Shown: one piece after another, positions 8,808-20,652 of the stretch
How positions within the stretch are numbered: position 1 is the first letter of the stretch
Layout of the letters: each line of letters opens with the position of its first letter
From: Paracoccaceae bacterium
Lineage (GTDB): Bacteria > Pseudomonadota > Alphaproteobacteria > Rhodobacterales > Rhodobacteraceae
Assembly: GCA_029938175.1 (NCBI GenBank)
Contig: JAPYON010000001.1
Span: forward strand, 1 to 64,000
Direction of reading: 5' to 3'
Length of the DNA: 64,000 nucleotides
Position numbers and translations under genes: made by a program
The notes under the pieces: model-generated
Told to the model about the DNA's origin: nothing
The model's input: the letters and a program-made list of their open reading frames with translations, nothing else
The model's database searches: none

Positions 8808-9490
8808 TATCGCACCGCTTCGGACGCATCGCGAATCGCACGGATGTTTTCGCCATATGGCGCTGTATTCTCGACCGAACCGCCTTTGAACACTGCCGAG
8901 CCAGCCACTAGAATATTGGCACCAGCCGCCGCCATCAATGGCCCGGTTTCAGGGGTAATCCCGCCGTCGATCTCGATGTGAATGTCACGATCTCCAATCA
9001 TCTTGCGGATTTCCTTTACTTTCTTGATCTGGCTGTGAATGAACTTCTGCCCGCCAAAACCGGGGTTCACCGTCATCACACAAACGAGGTCAACGAGGTC
9101 CATAACATATTCAATTGAACTCGCCGAAGTTGCCGGATTAAGCGCAACGCCAGCCTTACAGCCAAGGTCACGAATATATTGCAGTGAGCGGTGCAAATGT
9201 GGCCCAGCCTCGACGTGGATCGTTAGGTAATCAGCGCCGGAATCGGCAAACGCCTTAAGGTATTGATCGGTCGGAGCAATCATCAGATGCACATCCATTA
9301 CCGTTTTAATATGTGGGCGGATTGCCTTACAGGTATCCGGTCCGAAGGTGATGTTTGGCACAAAATGCCCGTCCATCACGTCAACATGAACCCAGTCACA
9401 GCCTTCGGCCTCGATGGCGCGAATTTCCGCACCAAAGTTGGCGAAGTCGGACGCCAAAATGGAGGGGGCAATTTTAATAGAACGGTCCAT
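8807..9490 (-). CDS. rpe: Ribulose-phosphate 3-epimerase
   Basis: IAPSILASDFANF, VHVDVMDGHFVPNITFG, VMTVNPGFGGQKFI motifs. Confidence 0.96.
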   Translation of the reverse strand: MDRSIKIAPSILASDFANFGAEIRAIEAEGCDWVHVDVMDGHFVPNITFGPDTCKAIRPHIKTVMDVHLMIAPTDQYLKAFADSGADYLTIHVEAGPHLHRSLQYIRDLGCKAGVALNPATSASSIEYVMDLVDLVCVMTVNPGFGGQKFIHSQIKKVKEIRKMIGDRDIHIEIDGGITPETGPLMAAAGANILVAGSAVFKGGSVENTAPYGENIRAIRDASEAVR

Positions 9491-9516
9491 AATTATCCTC
9501 GTTTGTTAAAAGTCTT

Positions 9517-9544
9517 GCCGACCCCACGAACGACGGGGGTCGGC
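9517..9544. terminator. Strong stem-loop inside the cbb operon (terminator or processing/stability hairpin)
   Basis: GCCGACCCC-acgaacgacg-GGGGTCGGC; T-rich tract only on the + side, so polarity is unclear. Confidence 0.6.
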
Positions 9545-9587
9545 TTTTATTGATACTAGTGAAACGTTAACCAAATACGACGGTGTA

Positions 9588-9731
9588 TTAATTAACGCCC
9601 AACGCACGGCGCCAGCCAGGATAGATGCTGTCCGCATCGCTCGGGAAGCTTTCGAATACACGCGCGAACTGTTTGTGCTCTTTCGCGAATTCGATAGGGT
9701 CTGCACCCTCTTTCCAGCAATGTTCAGCTTG
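9588..9731 (-). pseudogene. cbbM: C-terminal remnant of a form II RuBisCO (cbbM)
   Basis: Reverse-strand frame: [47 protein letters not shown]; aligns to the C-terminus of the intact CbbM in this window ([48 protein letters not shown]). No start codon or N-terminal part. Confidence 0.92.
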
Positions 9732-9755
9732 CGGCTTGGTTATTCGGTTATTGAG

Positions 9756-10805
9756 TCAGAGCGACCCGTCAGAATAGCGTTTGGCCATGTCATCCAGTGG
9801 GATAACCTTGATCGAAGACGCATTGCCCGCTGCCCCAAACCGCTCAAATCGATCGGTGCAGAGTTTCTCCATTTCAGCCATCGCAGGGATCATGAATTTA
9901 CGCGGGTCGAACTCCTTCGGGCTCTCCTTTGCAACTTTGCGGAACATACTCGTCAAAGCCATGCGATTATCTGTGTCGATATTTACCTTGCGAACACCAG
10001 ATTTGATGCCACGCTCAATTTCTTCAACTGGAACACCGTAAGTCTGTGCCATCTCGCCGCCATTTTCGTTGATCAAGTCCTGCAAATACTGCGGAACAGA
10101 AGACGAGCCGTGCATAACCAGATGAACATCAGGGATCTTGGAGTGGATAGCTTCGATCACGCTGATGGCCAAGGTATCACCGGTTGGCTTACTGCTGAAT
10201 TTATACGCGCCGTGGCTGGTACCACAGGCAATCGCCAGTGCGTCAACCTTGGTTTTGGCAACAAAATCTGCTGCCTCGTCAGGGTCGGTCAAAAGTTGAT
10301 CCATCGACAATTTGCCAACAGCTCCTGATCCGTCTTCCTCGGCAGCTTCGCCAGTTTCCAGCGAACCTAGAACACCTAGCTCACCCTCGACCGATGCTCC
10401 AACCCAGTGGGCCATGCGCGAAACGCGCTCGGTGATATCAACGTTATATTCGAAATCAGCCGGTGTTTTCATGTCAGCCTTAAGCGAGCCGTCCATCATC
10501 ACCGATGTGAAACCGTATTTGATTGCGGACATACAAGTCTGCTCATTATTTCCGTGGTCCTGATGCATACACACAGGAATGTCCGGGTACATTTCAGCCA
10601 AAGCCTGAATCATATGCTGAAGCATAATATCGCCAGCATAGGATCGCGCGCCACGCGAAGCCTGCATGATGACCGGCGCGTCAACCTTACTCGCGGCCTC
10701 CATAATTGCCAGACCTTGTTCCATGTTGTTGATATTGAATGCAGGCATACCGTAGTTATTTTCGGCTGCGTGATCCAACAATTGACGAAGGGTAATCAGG
10801 GCCAT
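9756..10805 (-). CDS. cbbA: Fructose-bisphosphate aldolase class II
   Basis: [34 protein letters not shown] motifs. Confidence 0.95.
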   Translation of the reverse strand: MALITLRQLLDHAAENNYGMPAFNINNMEQGLAIMEAASKVDAPVIMQASRGARSYAGDIMLQHMIQALAEMYPDIPVCMHQDHGNNEQTCMSAIKYGFTSVMMDGSLKADMKTPADFEYNVDITERVSRMAHWVGASVEGELGVLGSLETGEAAEEDGSGAVGKLSMDQLLTDPDEAADFVAKTKVDALAIACGTSHGAYKFSSKPTGDTLAISVIEAIHSKIPDVHLVMHGSSSVPQYLQDLINENGGEMAQTYGVPVEEIERGIKSGVRKVNIDTDNRMALTSMFRKVAKESPKEFDPRKFMIPAMAEMEKLCTDRFERFGAAGNASSIKVIPLDDMAKRYSDGSL

Positions 10806-10817
10806 TGATTTTATCCT

Positions 10818-12023
10818 TTAGTTAACCGCAGCGAGGCGGAGGGCAGCTATTGCAGGCAACTCTTTGCCTTCAAGCCATTCGAGAAACGCACCACCGGCGG
10901 TGGAAACATATGTGAAATCATCTGCAGCACCTGCAACGTTCAGCGCAGCAACAGTATCCCCGCCCCCTGCGATGGACGCGAGCGTGCCGTCTTTGGTCAA
11001 CTTCGCCGCAACTTTCGCCAGCGCAATGGTTGCCATATCAAACGGCTCCATCTCGAAGGCACCCATTGGTCCATTCCAGAGGATCGTTTTGGAATTAGCG
11101 AATACATCAGCGATCACTTTGACCGACTTGGGGCCGGCATCAAGGATCATCGCATCCTCTGGGCAACCATCAAGATCGGTCGTAATATTTTTGGCGTTAG
11201 GTGCGAAGTCAAAGGCGCAAACCACGTCAACCGGCAAGATAATCTTGCATCCGGATTTCGCAGCCAATTCTCGAATTTCGTGTACCGTCGGCACCTGATC
11301 TGCTTCGCAAAGCGATTTGCCAATCGGGTGACCGTCAGCCAACATGAACGTATTAGCCATGCCGCCACCAACAACCACCGCGTCCACCTTGCCAACAAGG
11401 TTCTTCAGAACCGCAATCTTGCTAGAAACCTTGGCACCACCAACAACTGCAACTGCGGGCCGTTTCGGATCTTCCAAGGCAGCGATAAGCGCCGTGATTT
11501 CCTCGGCCATCAAGGGGCCGGCAAAGGCAGGAAGCAGTGTAGTGATGGCCGCTGTCGAAGCATGCGCACGGTGCGCCGCTGAAAAGGCGTCATTCACGTA
11601 AATATCGCCAAGTTTGGCCAGTTCGACCGCGAAACCCGCATCATTCGCCTCTTCGCCCGGATGGAAACGTACATTTTCGCAAAGCATAATCTCGCCGTTG
11701 GCCAGATTTTCGGACGCCAGGACCGCCGCTGCACCTATGCAATCATCAGCAAATCTAACCGATACGCCAAGAGCCTCGGCCAATACCGGAAGAATCGGAG
11801 CGATAGTGAAATCCTTGTTCCGCTCGCCCTTTGGGCGACCGAAGTGGGACAGCACCGTAATCCGTGCACCTTCATCCAGTAGCGGCTTAATGCCCGCCGC
11901 AAACCGCTGAATGCGGGTTGCGTCGGAAACCTTGCCGCCTTGTACAGGCGCGTTCAGATCGGCGCGGACAACAAGACGTTGTCCCGCCACATCTGCAGCA
12001 TTTATGGTGCGAAATTCGCTCAC
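10818..12023 (-). CDS. pgk: Phosphoglycerate kinase
   Basis: [43 protein letters not shown] motifs. Confidence 0.96.
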   Translation of the reverse strand: MSEFRTINAADVAGQRLVVRADLNAPVQGGKVSDATRIQRFAAGIKPLLDEGARITVLSHFGRPKGERNKDFTIAPILPVLAEALGVSVRFADDCIGAAAVLASENLANGEIMLCENVRFHPGEEANDAGFAVELAKLGDIYVNDAFSAAHRAHASTAAITTLLPAFAGPLMAEEITALIAALEDPKRPAVAVVGGAKVSSKIAVLKNLVGKVDAVVVGGGMANTFMLADGHPIGKSLCEADQVPTVHEIRELAAKSGCKIILPVDVVCAFDFAPNAKNITTDLDGCPEDAMILDAGPKSVKVIADVFANSKTILWNGPMGAFEMEPFDMATIALAKVAAKLTKDGTLASIAGGGDTVAALNVAGAADDFTYVSTAGGAFLEWLEGKELPAIAALRLAAVN

Positions 12024-13024
12024 AAAAATGCTCCCATTGCCACGGCTGTATCAGCCATACGGTTCGAGAAGCCCCACTCGTTGTCATACCAAGTCAGGAT
12101 GCGACAAGAAGTTCCTGCCATGACTTTGGTCTGATCCATGTGGAATATTGAAGAACGTGGATCGTGGTTAAAGTCGATCGAAACATTCGGCTGATCGGTA
12201 TATCCAAGAACACCTTTTAAAGGGCCGTTATCGGCCGCCGCACGGATTGCTGCATTGATTTCTTCAACCGTAGTTTCACGTTTAGAAGTGAACTTCAGAT
12301 CAACAACCGAAACATTCGGTGTTGGAACGCGGATCGAAACGCCGTCCATTTTGCCGTCCATTTCCGGCAGAACCAGACCAACAGCTTTCGCTGCACCAGT
12401 TGAAGTCGGGATCATCGACAGGCTAGCCGCACGTGCGCGATAGAAATCCGAATGCATCGCATCCAGTGTCGGCTGGTCGCCGGTATAAGAGTGAATAGTC
12501 GTCATGAAACCGTGGTCGATGCCGATCGCGTCGTTCAGAACTTTAACAACTGGCGACAAGCAATTTGTTGTACATGAAGCGTTCGAAACAACTGTGTCCG
12601 CAGCGGACAGCACATCGTGGTTAACACCATAAACGATTGTCTGGTCAGCGCCCGCACCCGGTGCGGAAATCAGCACCCGCTTGGAGCCGTTCTCAAAGTG
12701 TGCAGTGGCCGCTTCGCGTTTAGTGAAAAAACCTGTGCACTCCAGCGCGATATCAACGTCGCCCCACGGCAAATTTTTAGGGTCGCGTTCGGCGGTAACT
12801 TTGATCGGGCCTTTGCCAACATCGATAGTGTCGCCGTCAACTGTAACAGTCGCCGGAAAACGGCCGTGAACCGAGTCAAACCGCAGCAGATGCGCGTTCA
12901 TTTCAACAGGGCCAAGGTCGTTGATCGCAACTACTTCTATATCTGTGCGGCCGGATTCGATGATTCCGCGTAAAACGTTACGTCCGATGCGACCGAAGCC
13001 GTTAATGCCTACTTTGATTGTCAT
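12020..13024 (-). CDS. gap: Glyceraldehyde-3-phosphate dehydrogenase
   Basis: [29 protein letters not shown] motifs. Confidence 0.97.
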   Translation of the reverse strand: MTIKVGINGFGRIGRNVLRGIIESGRTDIEVVAINDLGPVEMNAHLLRFDSVHGRFPATVTVDGDTIDVGKGPIKVTAERDPKNLPWGDVDIALECTGFFTKREAATAHFENGSKRVLISAPGAGADQTIVYGVNHDVLSAADTVVSNASCTTNCLSPVVKVLNDAIGIDHGFMTTIHSYTGDQPTLDAMHSDFYRARAASLSMIPTSTGAAKAVGLVLPEMDGKMDGVSIRVPTPNVSVVDLKFTSKRETTVEEINAAIRAAADNGPLKGVLGYTDQPNVSIDFNHDPRSSIFHMDQTKVMAGTSCRILTWYDNEWGFSNRMADTAVAMGAFL

Positions 13025-13036
13025 GGTTTATATCCT

Positions 13037-15010
13037 CTAGTTTGCCAACAGATCGCGGGCAGCTTGGGCCGTTGCGTCTGCAGTGATCCCGAATTTTTTA
13101 TAGAGCTCTCCGGCTGGCGCCGACATTCCGAAGCCTGTCATACCGATAAATGCGGAATTGTCACCAAGCATCTTGCCCCACCCCTGTTCAATTAATGCTT
13201 CAATTCCTACACGCGGGGCAGTTCCCAGCGTCGCTTTGCGATAGTCTACAGGTTGCTCTGCGAATAACTCGAAACAAGGAGCGGAAACAACCGCCGCTTT
13301 GATGCCGTCGGCAGCCAGAATATCCGCGGCATTCATAGCAATTTCTACTTCGGAGCCGGTTGCGATCAACGTCACATCCCGATTGCCGTCTGTGTCACGT
13401 AAAACGTATGCGCCTTTGGCAGTTAGGTTCTCTTCAGTGTGGTCTGTACGCAGCAATGGCAAGCCTTGACGCGAAAGCGCCATAATGGAAGGCGTGCCGT
13501 TAGCCATGACCGCAATCTCCCATGCTTCTGCCGTTTCAACCGCATCCGCCGGACGGAAAACATTGATATTCGGCATGGCGCGGAGGCTGGCAACCTGCTC
13601 AACAGGTTGATGCGTCGGGCCATCTTCACCAAGGCCAATGGAATCGTGCGTCATAACGTAGGTTACGGGGACGCCCATAAGCGCAGAAAGGCGGATGGAA
13701 CCGCGGCAGTAATCAGCAAACGCCAAGAACGTGCCGCCATAAGGAAAGAAGCCGCCGTGAAGGTAAAGACCGTTCATTGCCGCCGCCATGCCATGCTCGC
13801 GCACGCCGTAATAGATGTAATCGCCGCCGTAGTTATCCTTGGAAACAATGGTCATACCCGATGTTTTGGTTAGATTCGAACCCGTAAGGTCAGCAGAGCC
13901 GCCAACCATGTTTGGCACAACCGCGTTAACCACTTCCAAGACCATCTGCGAGGCTTTGCGTGTCGCAACCTTAGGCTTGTCCGCCGACAGTTCGGCCTTG
14001 TATTTGGAAATCGCCACATTCAGCCCACCGCGCGAAGAGCCGCCCAATGCGGCGAAGAAATTGCTAGCCTCGGGGCTGTCTTTGGCCCTCGTTTCCCAAG
14101 CTTCGCGTGCTGCTGCGCCACGGCTCGCGATTGCGCGCCAATCTGCATAGACGTCATCAGGAATGGTGAACGGCGCGTGTGGCCAGACCAGTGCTTCGCG
14201 TGTCAGGGCGATTTCGTCGTCACCAAGCGGTGCGCCATGCGTGGCCGCAGTGCCTTGTTTGTTTGGCGACCCGCAACCAATAATGGTTTTACATGCAATC
14301 AACGTCGGGCGGGATTCATCGGAACGTGCCTCGGTCAATGCCGCGGCCACGGCTTCCTTGTCATGACCATCCACCGAAATCACCTGCCAACCGCTGGCCG
14401 CAAAACGCGCTTGTTGGTCTGTCGAGGTGGACATGTCCGTGCCACCGTCAATCGTGATCGAATTATCGTCCCACATCACAATCATCCGGCCCAGGCCCAT
14501 GTGGCCGGCCATGTCGATTGCTTCGTGGCTGATACCTTCCATCAGGCAGCCGTCGCCGGAAATCACATATGTCCAATGGTTAACTATATCATTACCAAAA
14601 CGCGCATTCTGCATACGTTCGGCCAGTGCCATGCCGACAGCGGTCGCGAGCCCCTGACCCAGCGGGCCAGTCGTCGTTTCGATGCCGTCCGCATGGCCAT
14701 ATTCAGGGTGACCAGCCGTGCGGTAACCAATCTGGCGGAAGTTGCGGATCTGGTCCATGTCCATATCCGCATACCCTAACAAATGGTTAATGCCATACAT
14801 CAACATAGAGCCGTGGCCAGCCGACAGCACAAAACGGTCACGATCGGGCCATTTCGGGGTGCTCGGATCGATGTTCATGAAACGGCTGAACAGCACCGCC
14901 GCCACGTCCGCCATGCCCATCGGCATACCGGGGTGACCAGAATTAGCCGCCTGCACCGCATCCATTGCAAGGGCGCGAAGGGCGTTGGCCATGTTGGTTT
15001 CGTTGGTCAT
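13037..15010 (-). CDS. tkt: Transketolase
   Basis: [48 protein letters not shown] motifs. Confidence 0.97.
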   Translation of the reverse strand: MTNETNMANALRALAMDAVQAANSGHPGMPMGMADVAAVLFSRFMNIDPSTPKWPDRDRFVLSAGHGSMLMYGINHLLGYADMDMDQIRNFRQIGYRTAGHPEYGHADGIETTTGPLGQGLATAVGMALAERMQNARFGNDIVNHWTYVISGDGCLMEGISHEAIDMAGHMGLGRMIVMWDDNSITIDGGTDMSTSTDQQARFAASGWQVISVDGHDKEAVAAALTEARSDESRPTLIACKTIIGCGSPNKQGTAATHGAPLGDDEIALTREALVWPHAPFTIPDDVYADWRAIASRGAAAREAWETRAKDSPEASNFFAALGGSSRGGLNVAISKYKAELSADKPKVATRKASQMVLEVVNAVVPNMVGGSADLTGSNLTKTSGMTIVSKDNYGGDYIYYGVREHGMAAAMNGLYLHGGFFPYGGTFLAFADYCRGSIRLSALMGVPVTYVMTHDSIGLGEDGPTHQPVEQVASLRAMPNINVFRPADAVETAEAWEIAVMANGTPSIMALSRQGLPLLRTDHTEENLTAKGAYVLRDTDGNRDVTLIATGSEVEIAMNAADILAADGIKAAVVSAPCFELFAEQPVDYRKATLGTAPRVGIEALIEQGWGKMLGDNSAFIGMTGFGMSAPAGELYKKFGITADATAQAARDLLAN

Positions 15011-15022
15011 ATTAATAACTCC

Positions 15023-15895
15023 TTAAACGCGGCGCGAATTGTCAGCCAGACGCAGGATCATCGGCGTCAGGATCAGTTGCATCGCGAGGTCCATCTTGCC
15101 GCCCGGGACAACGATAGAGTTAGCGCGGCTCATCCATGAACCTTCGATCATGTTGGTCAGATACGGAAAGTCGAAGCCGTGCGGGTCGCGGAACCGGATC
15201 ACCACAAGGCTCTCGTCCAATGTCGGGATCGAGCGCGAGACGAACGGGTTCGACGTATCGACCACAGGCACACGCTGGAAATTGATGTCCGTCTCGGAAA
15301 ATTGCGGCGTGATGCATTTCACATACGCATCCATGCGGCGCAGGATAACATCGGTAATCGCCTCAGTGGAATAACCACGTACATCGCGGTCGCGGTGCAT
15401 CTTCTGAATCCACTCAAGGTTAATCACAGGCACAACGCCAACTTTTAGATCAGCGTAATCCGCGACCTTGATGTCGCCAGCGTTTACCGCGCCATGCAGC
15501 CCTTCATAAAACAAGATGTCGGAGCCGGATTCGAAATTCGCCCACTCGGTGAACTCGCCAGACGGCGTGCCCAGCTTTGCGGCTTCTTCGTCGCTGTGAA
15601 CGTAGTAACGGGTTTTCCCGCCGCCAGTCTCGCCGTATTCGCGAAAGACGCGCTCCAATTCGCTTAGCTCGTTCGCATCAAGGCTGAAGTGGCTGAAGGA
15701 ATGATCGCCAGTAGCCAGACGCTTTTCAAGTTCGGCCTTCATATCAGCGCGATTGTAACGGTGAAACGCATCGCCCTCGATGGATACGGCATTGATGCCT
15801 TCGCGACGGAAAATCTGGTCAAACGTTGCTTTGACTGTTGATGTGCCCGCCCCGGAAGAACCAGTAACGGAGATGATTGGGTGCTTGGTGCTCAT
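15023..15895 (-). CDS. cbbP: Phosphoribulokinase
   Basis: VTGSSGAGTSTVKATF P-loop; HRYNRADMK; FYEGLHG. Confidence 0.96.
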   Translation of the reverse strand: MSTKHPIISVTGSSGAGTSTVKATFDQIFRREGINAVSIEGDAFHRYNRADMKAELEKRLATGDHSFSHFSLDANELSELERVFREYGETGGGKTRYYVHSDEEAAKLGTPSGEFTEWANFESGSDILFYEGLHGAVNAGDIKVADYADLKVGVVPVINLEWIQKMHRDRDVRGYSTEAITDVILRRMDAYVKCITPQFSETDINFQRVPVVDTSNPFVSRSIPTLDESLVVIRFRDPHGFDFPYLTNMIEGSWMSRANSIVVPGGKMDLAMQLILTPMILRLADNSRRV

Positions 15896-15911
15896 GTCAT
15901 TTGGTCCTTAG

Positions 15912-16940
15912 TTATCCGCGAAAGAGGCCACGTTTGCCAAACAGGGCAGAGGTCTCGTTGTCAGGTAAATCGTTGTAAGTTGTAACTTTGTCGACTTTGT
16001 TGGCAGAGCCGAAAACGAACGGCGTCCGCCCGTGTAGTTCGTCGGCTTGTTGGTCCAGTATCGGGTCAATCGCGTCGGTCGCCTTGCCGCCCGCTTGCTC
16101 AATCAGGAACGCAATCGGCGCGCATTCGTAAATCATCCGAAGGCGGCCACGTTTGTAACCCTCGCGTGCATCGCCGGGATACAGAAAAATCCCGCCGCGC
16201 GATAAAATCCGATGTGTTTCGGCAACCAGGGATGCCACCCACCGCATATTGAAATTCTGCCCACGCGGGCCTTCGGTTCCGTCTACACAATCGTCGATGA
16301 ATGCACGGATCGGGCGTGGCCAATGGCGATAGTTCGAAGCGTTGATCGCATATTCAGACGATTCAACGGGGATTTCAACGCGACGTTCGACCAGCAGGAA
16401 TTTGCGGGTGCGGCTGTCCATGGTGAAATGCATAGTGCCGTCACCAAACGTCACCATCAGCCCGCATTGTGGCCCGAAAATAAAATACCCGCCGGCGATC
16501 TGTTCGCGCGCAGGACGAAGAAAGCTAGCGTTAGCATCCTCGACCGCGGGGAAGATCGAAAAGATCATGCCGATGGAAACATTAACGTCGATATTTGAAG
16601 ATCCATCCAGCGGATCAATCGCCAGCGCAAGGTTGCCCGCACTGTTCAGCTCGACCACATCATCTTGTTCTTCGGATGCATACCAACGCACTGCCGTGTC
16701 TTTCAGCGCGACCATGTAAGCGTCATCTGCAATCAGATCGAGTGCCTTTTGACCGTCGCCACCAAGGTTCGTACCAACAGCAGCCGCCAGATCGCCCGCC
16801 AACGGGCCGTCTGCGATGGTTTGTGCCAATTTTTCGGACACCTCGGCCAAGGCCAACATTACAGGCATCAATTCTGCCGGAACGTCCGTAGTATTCTCAA
16901 GAGGCGTATGCTCGGCCATTTGGTCGGTTCTCCGGTTCAT
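15912..16940 (-). CDS. cbbF: Fructose-1,6-bisphosphatase class I
   Basis: [26 protein letters not shown] motif. Confidence 0.95.
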   Translation of the reverse strand: MNRRTDQMAEHTPLENTTDVPAELMPVMLALAEVSEKLAQTIADGPLAGDLAAAVGTNLGGDGQKALDLIADDAYMVALKDTAVRWYASEEQDDVVELNSAGNLALAIDPLDGSSNIDVNVSIGMIFSIFPAVEDANASFLRPAREQIAGGYFIFGPQCGLMVTFGDGTMHFTMDSRTRKFLLVERRVEIPVESSEYAINASNYRHWPRPIRAFIDDCVDGTEGPRGQNFNMRWVASLVAETHRILSRGGIFLYPGDAREGYKRGRLRMIYECAPIAFLIEQAGGKATDAIDPILDQQADELHGRTPFVFGSANKVDKVTTYNDLPDNETSALFGKRGLFRG

Positions 16941-17018
16941 ATTAGGTTACCCGAATGTTCACCAAAGATTCGCGGAAAAGGAAATTGAATTTTTTCTTCG
17001 TTGTGTTAAATTATTTTT

Positions 17019-17945
17019 ATGACTCAGTTAAACGCCATCACATTGAAACAGCTTCGCGCACTGTCTGCGGTGGATGCGCGCGGCTCGATCACCGCTGCGG
17101 CGGACATGTTGAACCTGACTGTTCCGGCGGTGTCCACGCAACTGAAACATCTAGAAGCGAATATCGGGGCGGAACTGGTGGTGCGGGCAAGCGACGGCAA
17201 CGGCTCAATCACGCAGCAGGGGCAAGAGGTTCTTGCCACCATCAAACGGATCGAGTCGGCGTTGAATAACTGTATGAAAGCAATCGACTCTATAAATTCC
17301 GGTAAGTCCGGCCTAGTGACTTTGGGTGTTGTCAGCACGGGCAAATATTTTGCGCCGTCACTCGTCGCGCTAGCCAAAAAACAACTGCCGGACATCCGCG
17401 TTGACCTTGTCATCGGCAACCGTCGCCACATCATTTCAGCCCTCGAAGAACGGTCGATTGATCTTGCAATCATGGGCCGCCCACCGCGTTTTCCGGCAGT
17501 GGAATCGGTGGCCTTGGGGGACCATCCGCACATCATGATCGCCGCGCCGGATCATCCGCTTGTCACCACCCGCGACATATCGACCAAACGCCTGTTGACC
17601 GAAACTTTCATCATGCGAGAAGCCGGATCGGGCACGCGAATCCTAATGGAACGTTTTCTGGATCGCCGCGGTGAAGGCCTGACCTATGACCGAATCGAGT
17701 TCAACACCAACGAAACCATCAAGCAGGCGGTGATCGCGGGGCTGGGTATCGCTCTGATCTCGGCGCACACGGTAATGGACGCGCTGGCGGCGGGGCGAAT
17801 CGAGACGATTGATATGCCGGGCCTGCCGATTGTACGGAAGTGGCATCTGGTTAGGCCGAGCAGCGCGGCGCAGTCGCCTGTCACGGAAAAGGTCCGTGAA
17901 TTTCTTGTGGCACTTAAAGGCAGCTTTCTTCCGGATTTGCCCTAA
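17019..17945 (+). CDS. cbbR: LysR-family regulator CbbR, divergent from cbbF
   Basis: LysR HTH (LKQLRALSAVDARGSITAAADMLNLTVPAVSTQLKHLE), position next to cbb operon. Confidence 0.9.
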   Translation: MTQLNAITLKQLRALSAVDARGSITAAADMLNLTVPAVSTQLKHLEANIGAELVVRASDGNGSITQQGQEVLATIKRIESALNNCMKAIDSINSGKSGLVTLGVVSTGKYFAPSLVALAKKQLPDIRVDLVIGNRRHIISALEERSIDLAIMGRPPRFPAVESVALGDHPHIMIAAPDHPLVTTRDISTKRLLTETFIMREAGSGTRILMERFLDRRGEGLTYDRIEFNTNETIKQAVIAGLGIALISAHTVMDALAAGRIETIDMPGLPIVRKWHLVRPSSAAQSPVTEKVREFLVALKGSFLPDLP

Positions 17946-18023
17946 GAAACGTCGCTGCGTTTATTGACCATCGCGAAAAAGTGCGAAACTCTGTGGCAAA
18001 TAACTGCTGTTTAGGAGGCCACC

Positions 18024-19685
18024 TTGAACCCTGATTTTATTATTGTAGGCAGCGGATCCGCCGGATCTGCGATGGCATGCCGCCTGTCCGAAGACGGGCC
18101 GCACAATGTTCTAGTGATCGAATTCGGCGGTACGGATGCTGGCCCCCTCATCCAGATGCCCGCCGCGCTTTCCTATCCGATGAACATGAAAGCCTACGAT
18201 TGGGGTTATAGCTCGGAGCCAGAACCCCATCTTAATGGACGCTCGCTTGTGACGCCGCGCGGCAAGGTTGTTGGCGGTTCATCCTCGATCAACGGGATGG
18301 TTTATGTGCGCGGGCACGCCAAGGATTACGATTATTGGGAGGAACAGGGCGCTGACGGTTGGGGCTATGACGATGTGTTGCCATATTTCAAGCGGATGGA
18401 AAGCTGGCAAGACGGGGGTCATGGCGGCGACCCGTCGTGGCGCGGGACCGATGGACCGCTGCATGTAACCCGTGGCCCGCGTGCAAATCCGCTGTTTCAA
18501 GCGTTCGTCGATGCGGGTAGGCAAGCCGGTTACGAGGTGACGGATGATTACAACGGTGAAAAGCAGGAAGGCTTTGGCCCGATGGAGCAGACCGTCTGGA
18601 AAGGCCGGCGTTGGTCTGCGGCGAATGCGTACCTGAAGCCTGCGTTGAAAAGACCGAACGTTGATTTGAAGCGTGGTCTGGTCCGCAAAGTCGTGATCGA
18701 AAATGGCCGCGCTGTCGGGGTTGAAGTTGAATCCGGTGGAAAAATCGAAGTTATCCGCGCCAATCGCGAGGTGGTTTTGGCGGCGGGCTCGATCAACTCG
18801 CCCAAGATATTACTTCTGTCGGGGGTTGGTCCGGCGGATGATTTGGCCGAGCATGGCATTGACCTAGTTGCTGATCGTGCTGGCGTCGGACAGAATCTGC
18901 AAGACCATCTAGAACTGTATATCCAGCAGGCCTGTATCCAGCCAATTACGCTTTTCAAACACTGGAATCTGTTTTCCAAGGCTATGATCGGGGCGCAGTG
19001 GTTGTTTTTGAAAACGGGCCTAGGCGCGTCTAACCAGTTTGAATCTGCTGCATTTATTCGTTCCAAAGCGGGGGTTGAATACCCCGACATTCAATATCAC
19101 TTCCTGCCCATCGCCGTTCGATATGACGGACAAGCCGCCGCCGAAGGCCACGGGTATCAGGCGCACGTCGGCCCAATGCGATCTGCGTCACGCGGGACGG
19201 TGACATTGCGATCTGCCTATCCGTTGGACACCCCGAAAATCCAGTTCAATTACATGAGTAAACCCGAAGACTGGGCAGATTTCCGCAACTGCATCCGCCT
19301 GACCCGCGAGATTTTTGGGCAGGAGGCGTTCGCTCCCTATGCTGGCAAAGAAATCCAGCCCGGCACCGACTTGCAAACCGACGACGAGCTAGATGGCTTC
19401 ATCCGCGAACACGTCGAAAGCGCGTTTCACCCCTGTGGTACTGCCAGAATGGGCCGCGCTGACGACCCGATGGCGGTCGTTGACAGCGAGTGCCGCGTGA
19501 TCGGGGTTGAAGGTTTGCGACTGGCAGACAGCTCAATCTTTCCACGAATTACGAACGGAAACCTGAACAGCCCTTCGATTATGGTCGGAGAAAAAGCCAG
19601 CGATCATATTTTGGGAAAAATCCCACTGGCAAAGTCGAATGCCGAGCCGTGGATAAGCCCGCGTTGGGAAGAAACACAGCGGTAA
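18024..19685 (+). CDS. GMC-family FAD oxidoreductase (choline dehydrogenase-like), TTG start
   Basis: [42 protein letters not shown]-terminal [12 protein letters not shown] aggagg upstream of TTG. Confidence 0.92.
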   Translation: MNPDFIIVGSGSAGSAMACRLSEDGPHNVLVIEFGGTDAGPLIQMPAALSYPMNMKAYDWGYSSEPEPHLNGRSLVTPRGKVVGGSSSINGMVYVRGHAKDYDYWEEQGADGWGYDDVLPYFKRMESWQDGGHGGDPSWRGTDGPLHVTRGPRANPLFQAFVDAGRQAGYEVTDDYNGEKQEGFGPMEQTVWKGRRWSAANAYLKPALKRPNVDLKRGLVRKVVIENGRAVGVEVESGGKIEVIRANREVVLAAGSINSPKILLLSGVGPADDLAEHGIDLVADRAGVGQNLQDHLELYIQQACIQPITLFKHWNLFSKAMIGAQWLFLKTGLGASNQFESAAFIRSKAGVEYPDIQYHFLPIAVRYDGQAAAEGHGYQAHVGPMRSASRGTVTLRSAYPLDTPKIQFNYMSKPEDWADFRNCIRLTREIFGQEAFAPYAGKEIQPGTDLQTDDELDGFIREHVESAFHPCGTARMGRADDPMAVVDSECRVIGVEGLRLADSSIFPRITNGNLNSPSIMVGEKASDHILGKIPLAKSNAEPWISPRWEETQR

Positions 19686-20621
19686 ATTCTGATGCACGGT
19701 TCTTGAACGATTTCTAATAGAGAAGGGAAAGAATATAACCCCGACGCCCTTCTCTTCGGAGGGATTAGGGTTTTCAACAATCCTGCCTCTAAAAGTTTGT
19801 TAGTGAGCCCATTTGCCACCGCGCTCGGAATTCCTGCATTTCGCCGGAAGCGGTTGTTTCGGAAAACCGGGTTTTCAAAGCTGTAGTCCAATGCGTCTGA
19901 TGACCATCTAGACCTCAAGGTATCACAGAAAATTTCGCGAATTTCGTCATAGTGCTGCTGTATTTGTCCGACAACTTCGATGTTGCTGATACCTTGGTGG
20001 TGTAGCGCTTTGAAAAAGAACTCCGCCCAAGCGGTCCAGTCGCCCTCTTCCGAAACCCCGCGAAGTCGGCTGATATATTCATCTTTGTTGCGCTCAAAAT
20101 AGTCGCTAACAAAGAAATGTGGGGCGCTTAGCGTTTTGGACTCCCATAACATTAGTGTAATCAGCATGCTTCCAAGTCGCCCGTTTCCGTCCTCGAACGG
20201 GTGCAGGGCCTTGAATTCTGCATGCGCAAGTGCTGCCTTCATAAGTGGGCGCATATCGCTGGTTCGGATAAAGTCGATAAGCGACACCATGCCCGCGGGC
20301 AGGTGTTCGGGTGCAATCGGTATAAATTCAATACTACGTCGCAACCTGCCACCAATATAGTTCTGGCTATCTTTGTATTCTCCTGGTCGCTTCTCGGCCC
20401 CCCTGCCAAAACTTAACAGCATCTTATGGGGGCCGCGTTCAGATATCGCGTGCCCTTAGGGAGGCAAGTAGAAGTTCGCTATTGGGCATACCGCGAAGCA
20501 TTGTATCGCAGTGAGTCAAAACAGTTTGCGTATCCGACAATGGCATCAGCAACCGATTCAGGTCAGGTTGCGCGGGCGGGAGCCCCCCTGTAGTGGTAGG
20601 TAACCGCACTAGAAGCATCAT
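19604..20621 (-). pseudogene. Fic/DOC-family protein, frameshifted with internal deletion
   Basis: Two frames: Fic_N-like LPPAQPDLNRLLMPLSDTQTVLTHCDTMLRGMPNSELLLASLRARDI* (20439-20621), then ISERGPHKMLLSFGRGAEKRPGEYKDSQNYIGG...HPFEDGNGRLGSM... (from ~20455 down; ATG at 20422). C-terminus runs into the 3' end of the GMC gene. Confidence 0.8.
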
Positions 20622-20652
20622 ATATTGTGTTGTGTATCTTTATTTTGGTTTT

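Noticed and set aside
9506-9706. 66-aa ORF on the minus strand overlapping the cbbM fossil
   Set aside because: Wrong frame relative to the conserved RuBisCO C-terminus and spans the hairpin; not coding.
13439-14779. Several long plus-strand ORFs opposite tkt (e.g. 13439-13873, 14177-14779)
   Set aside because: Antisense shadows of transketolase; composition typical of reverse-frame translation.
19720-19754. GAGAAGGG...CCCTTCTC inverted repeat at the fic 3' end
   Set aside because: Lies within Fic-coding sequence with a long imperfect loop; weak evidence for function.
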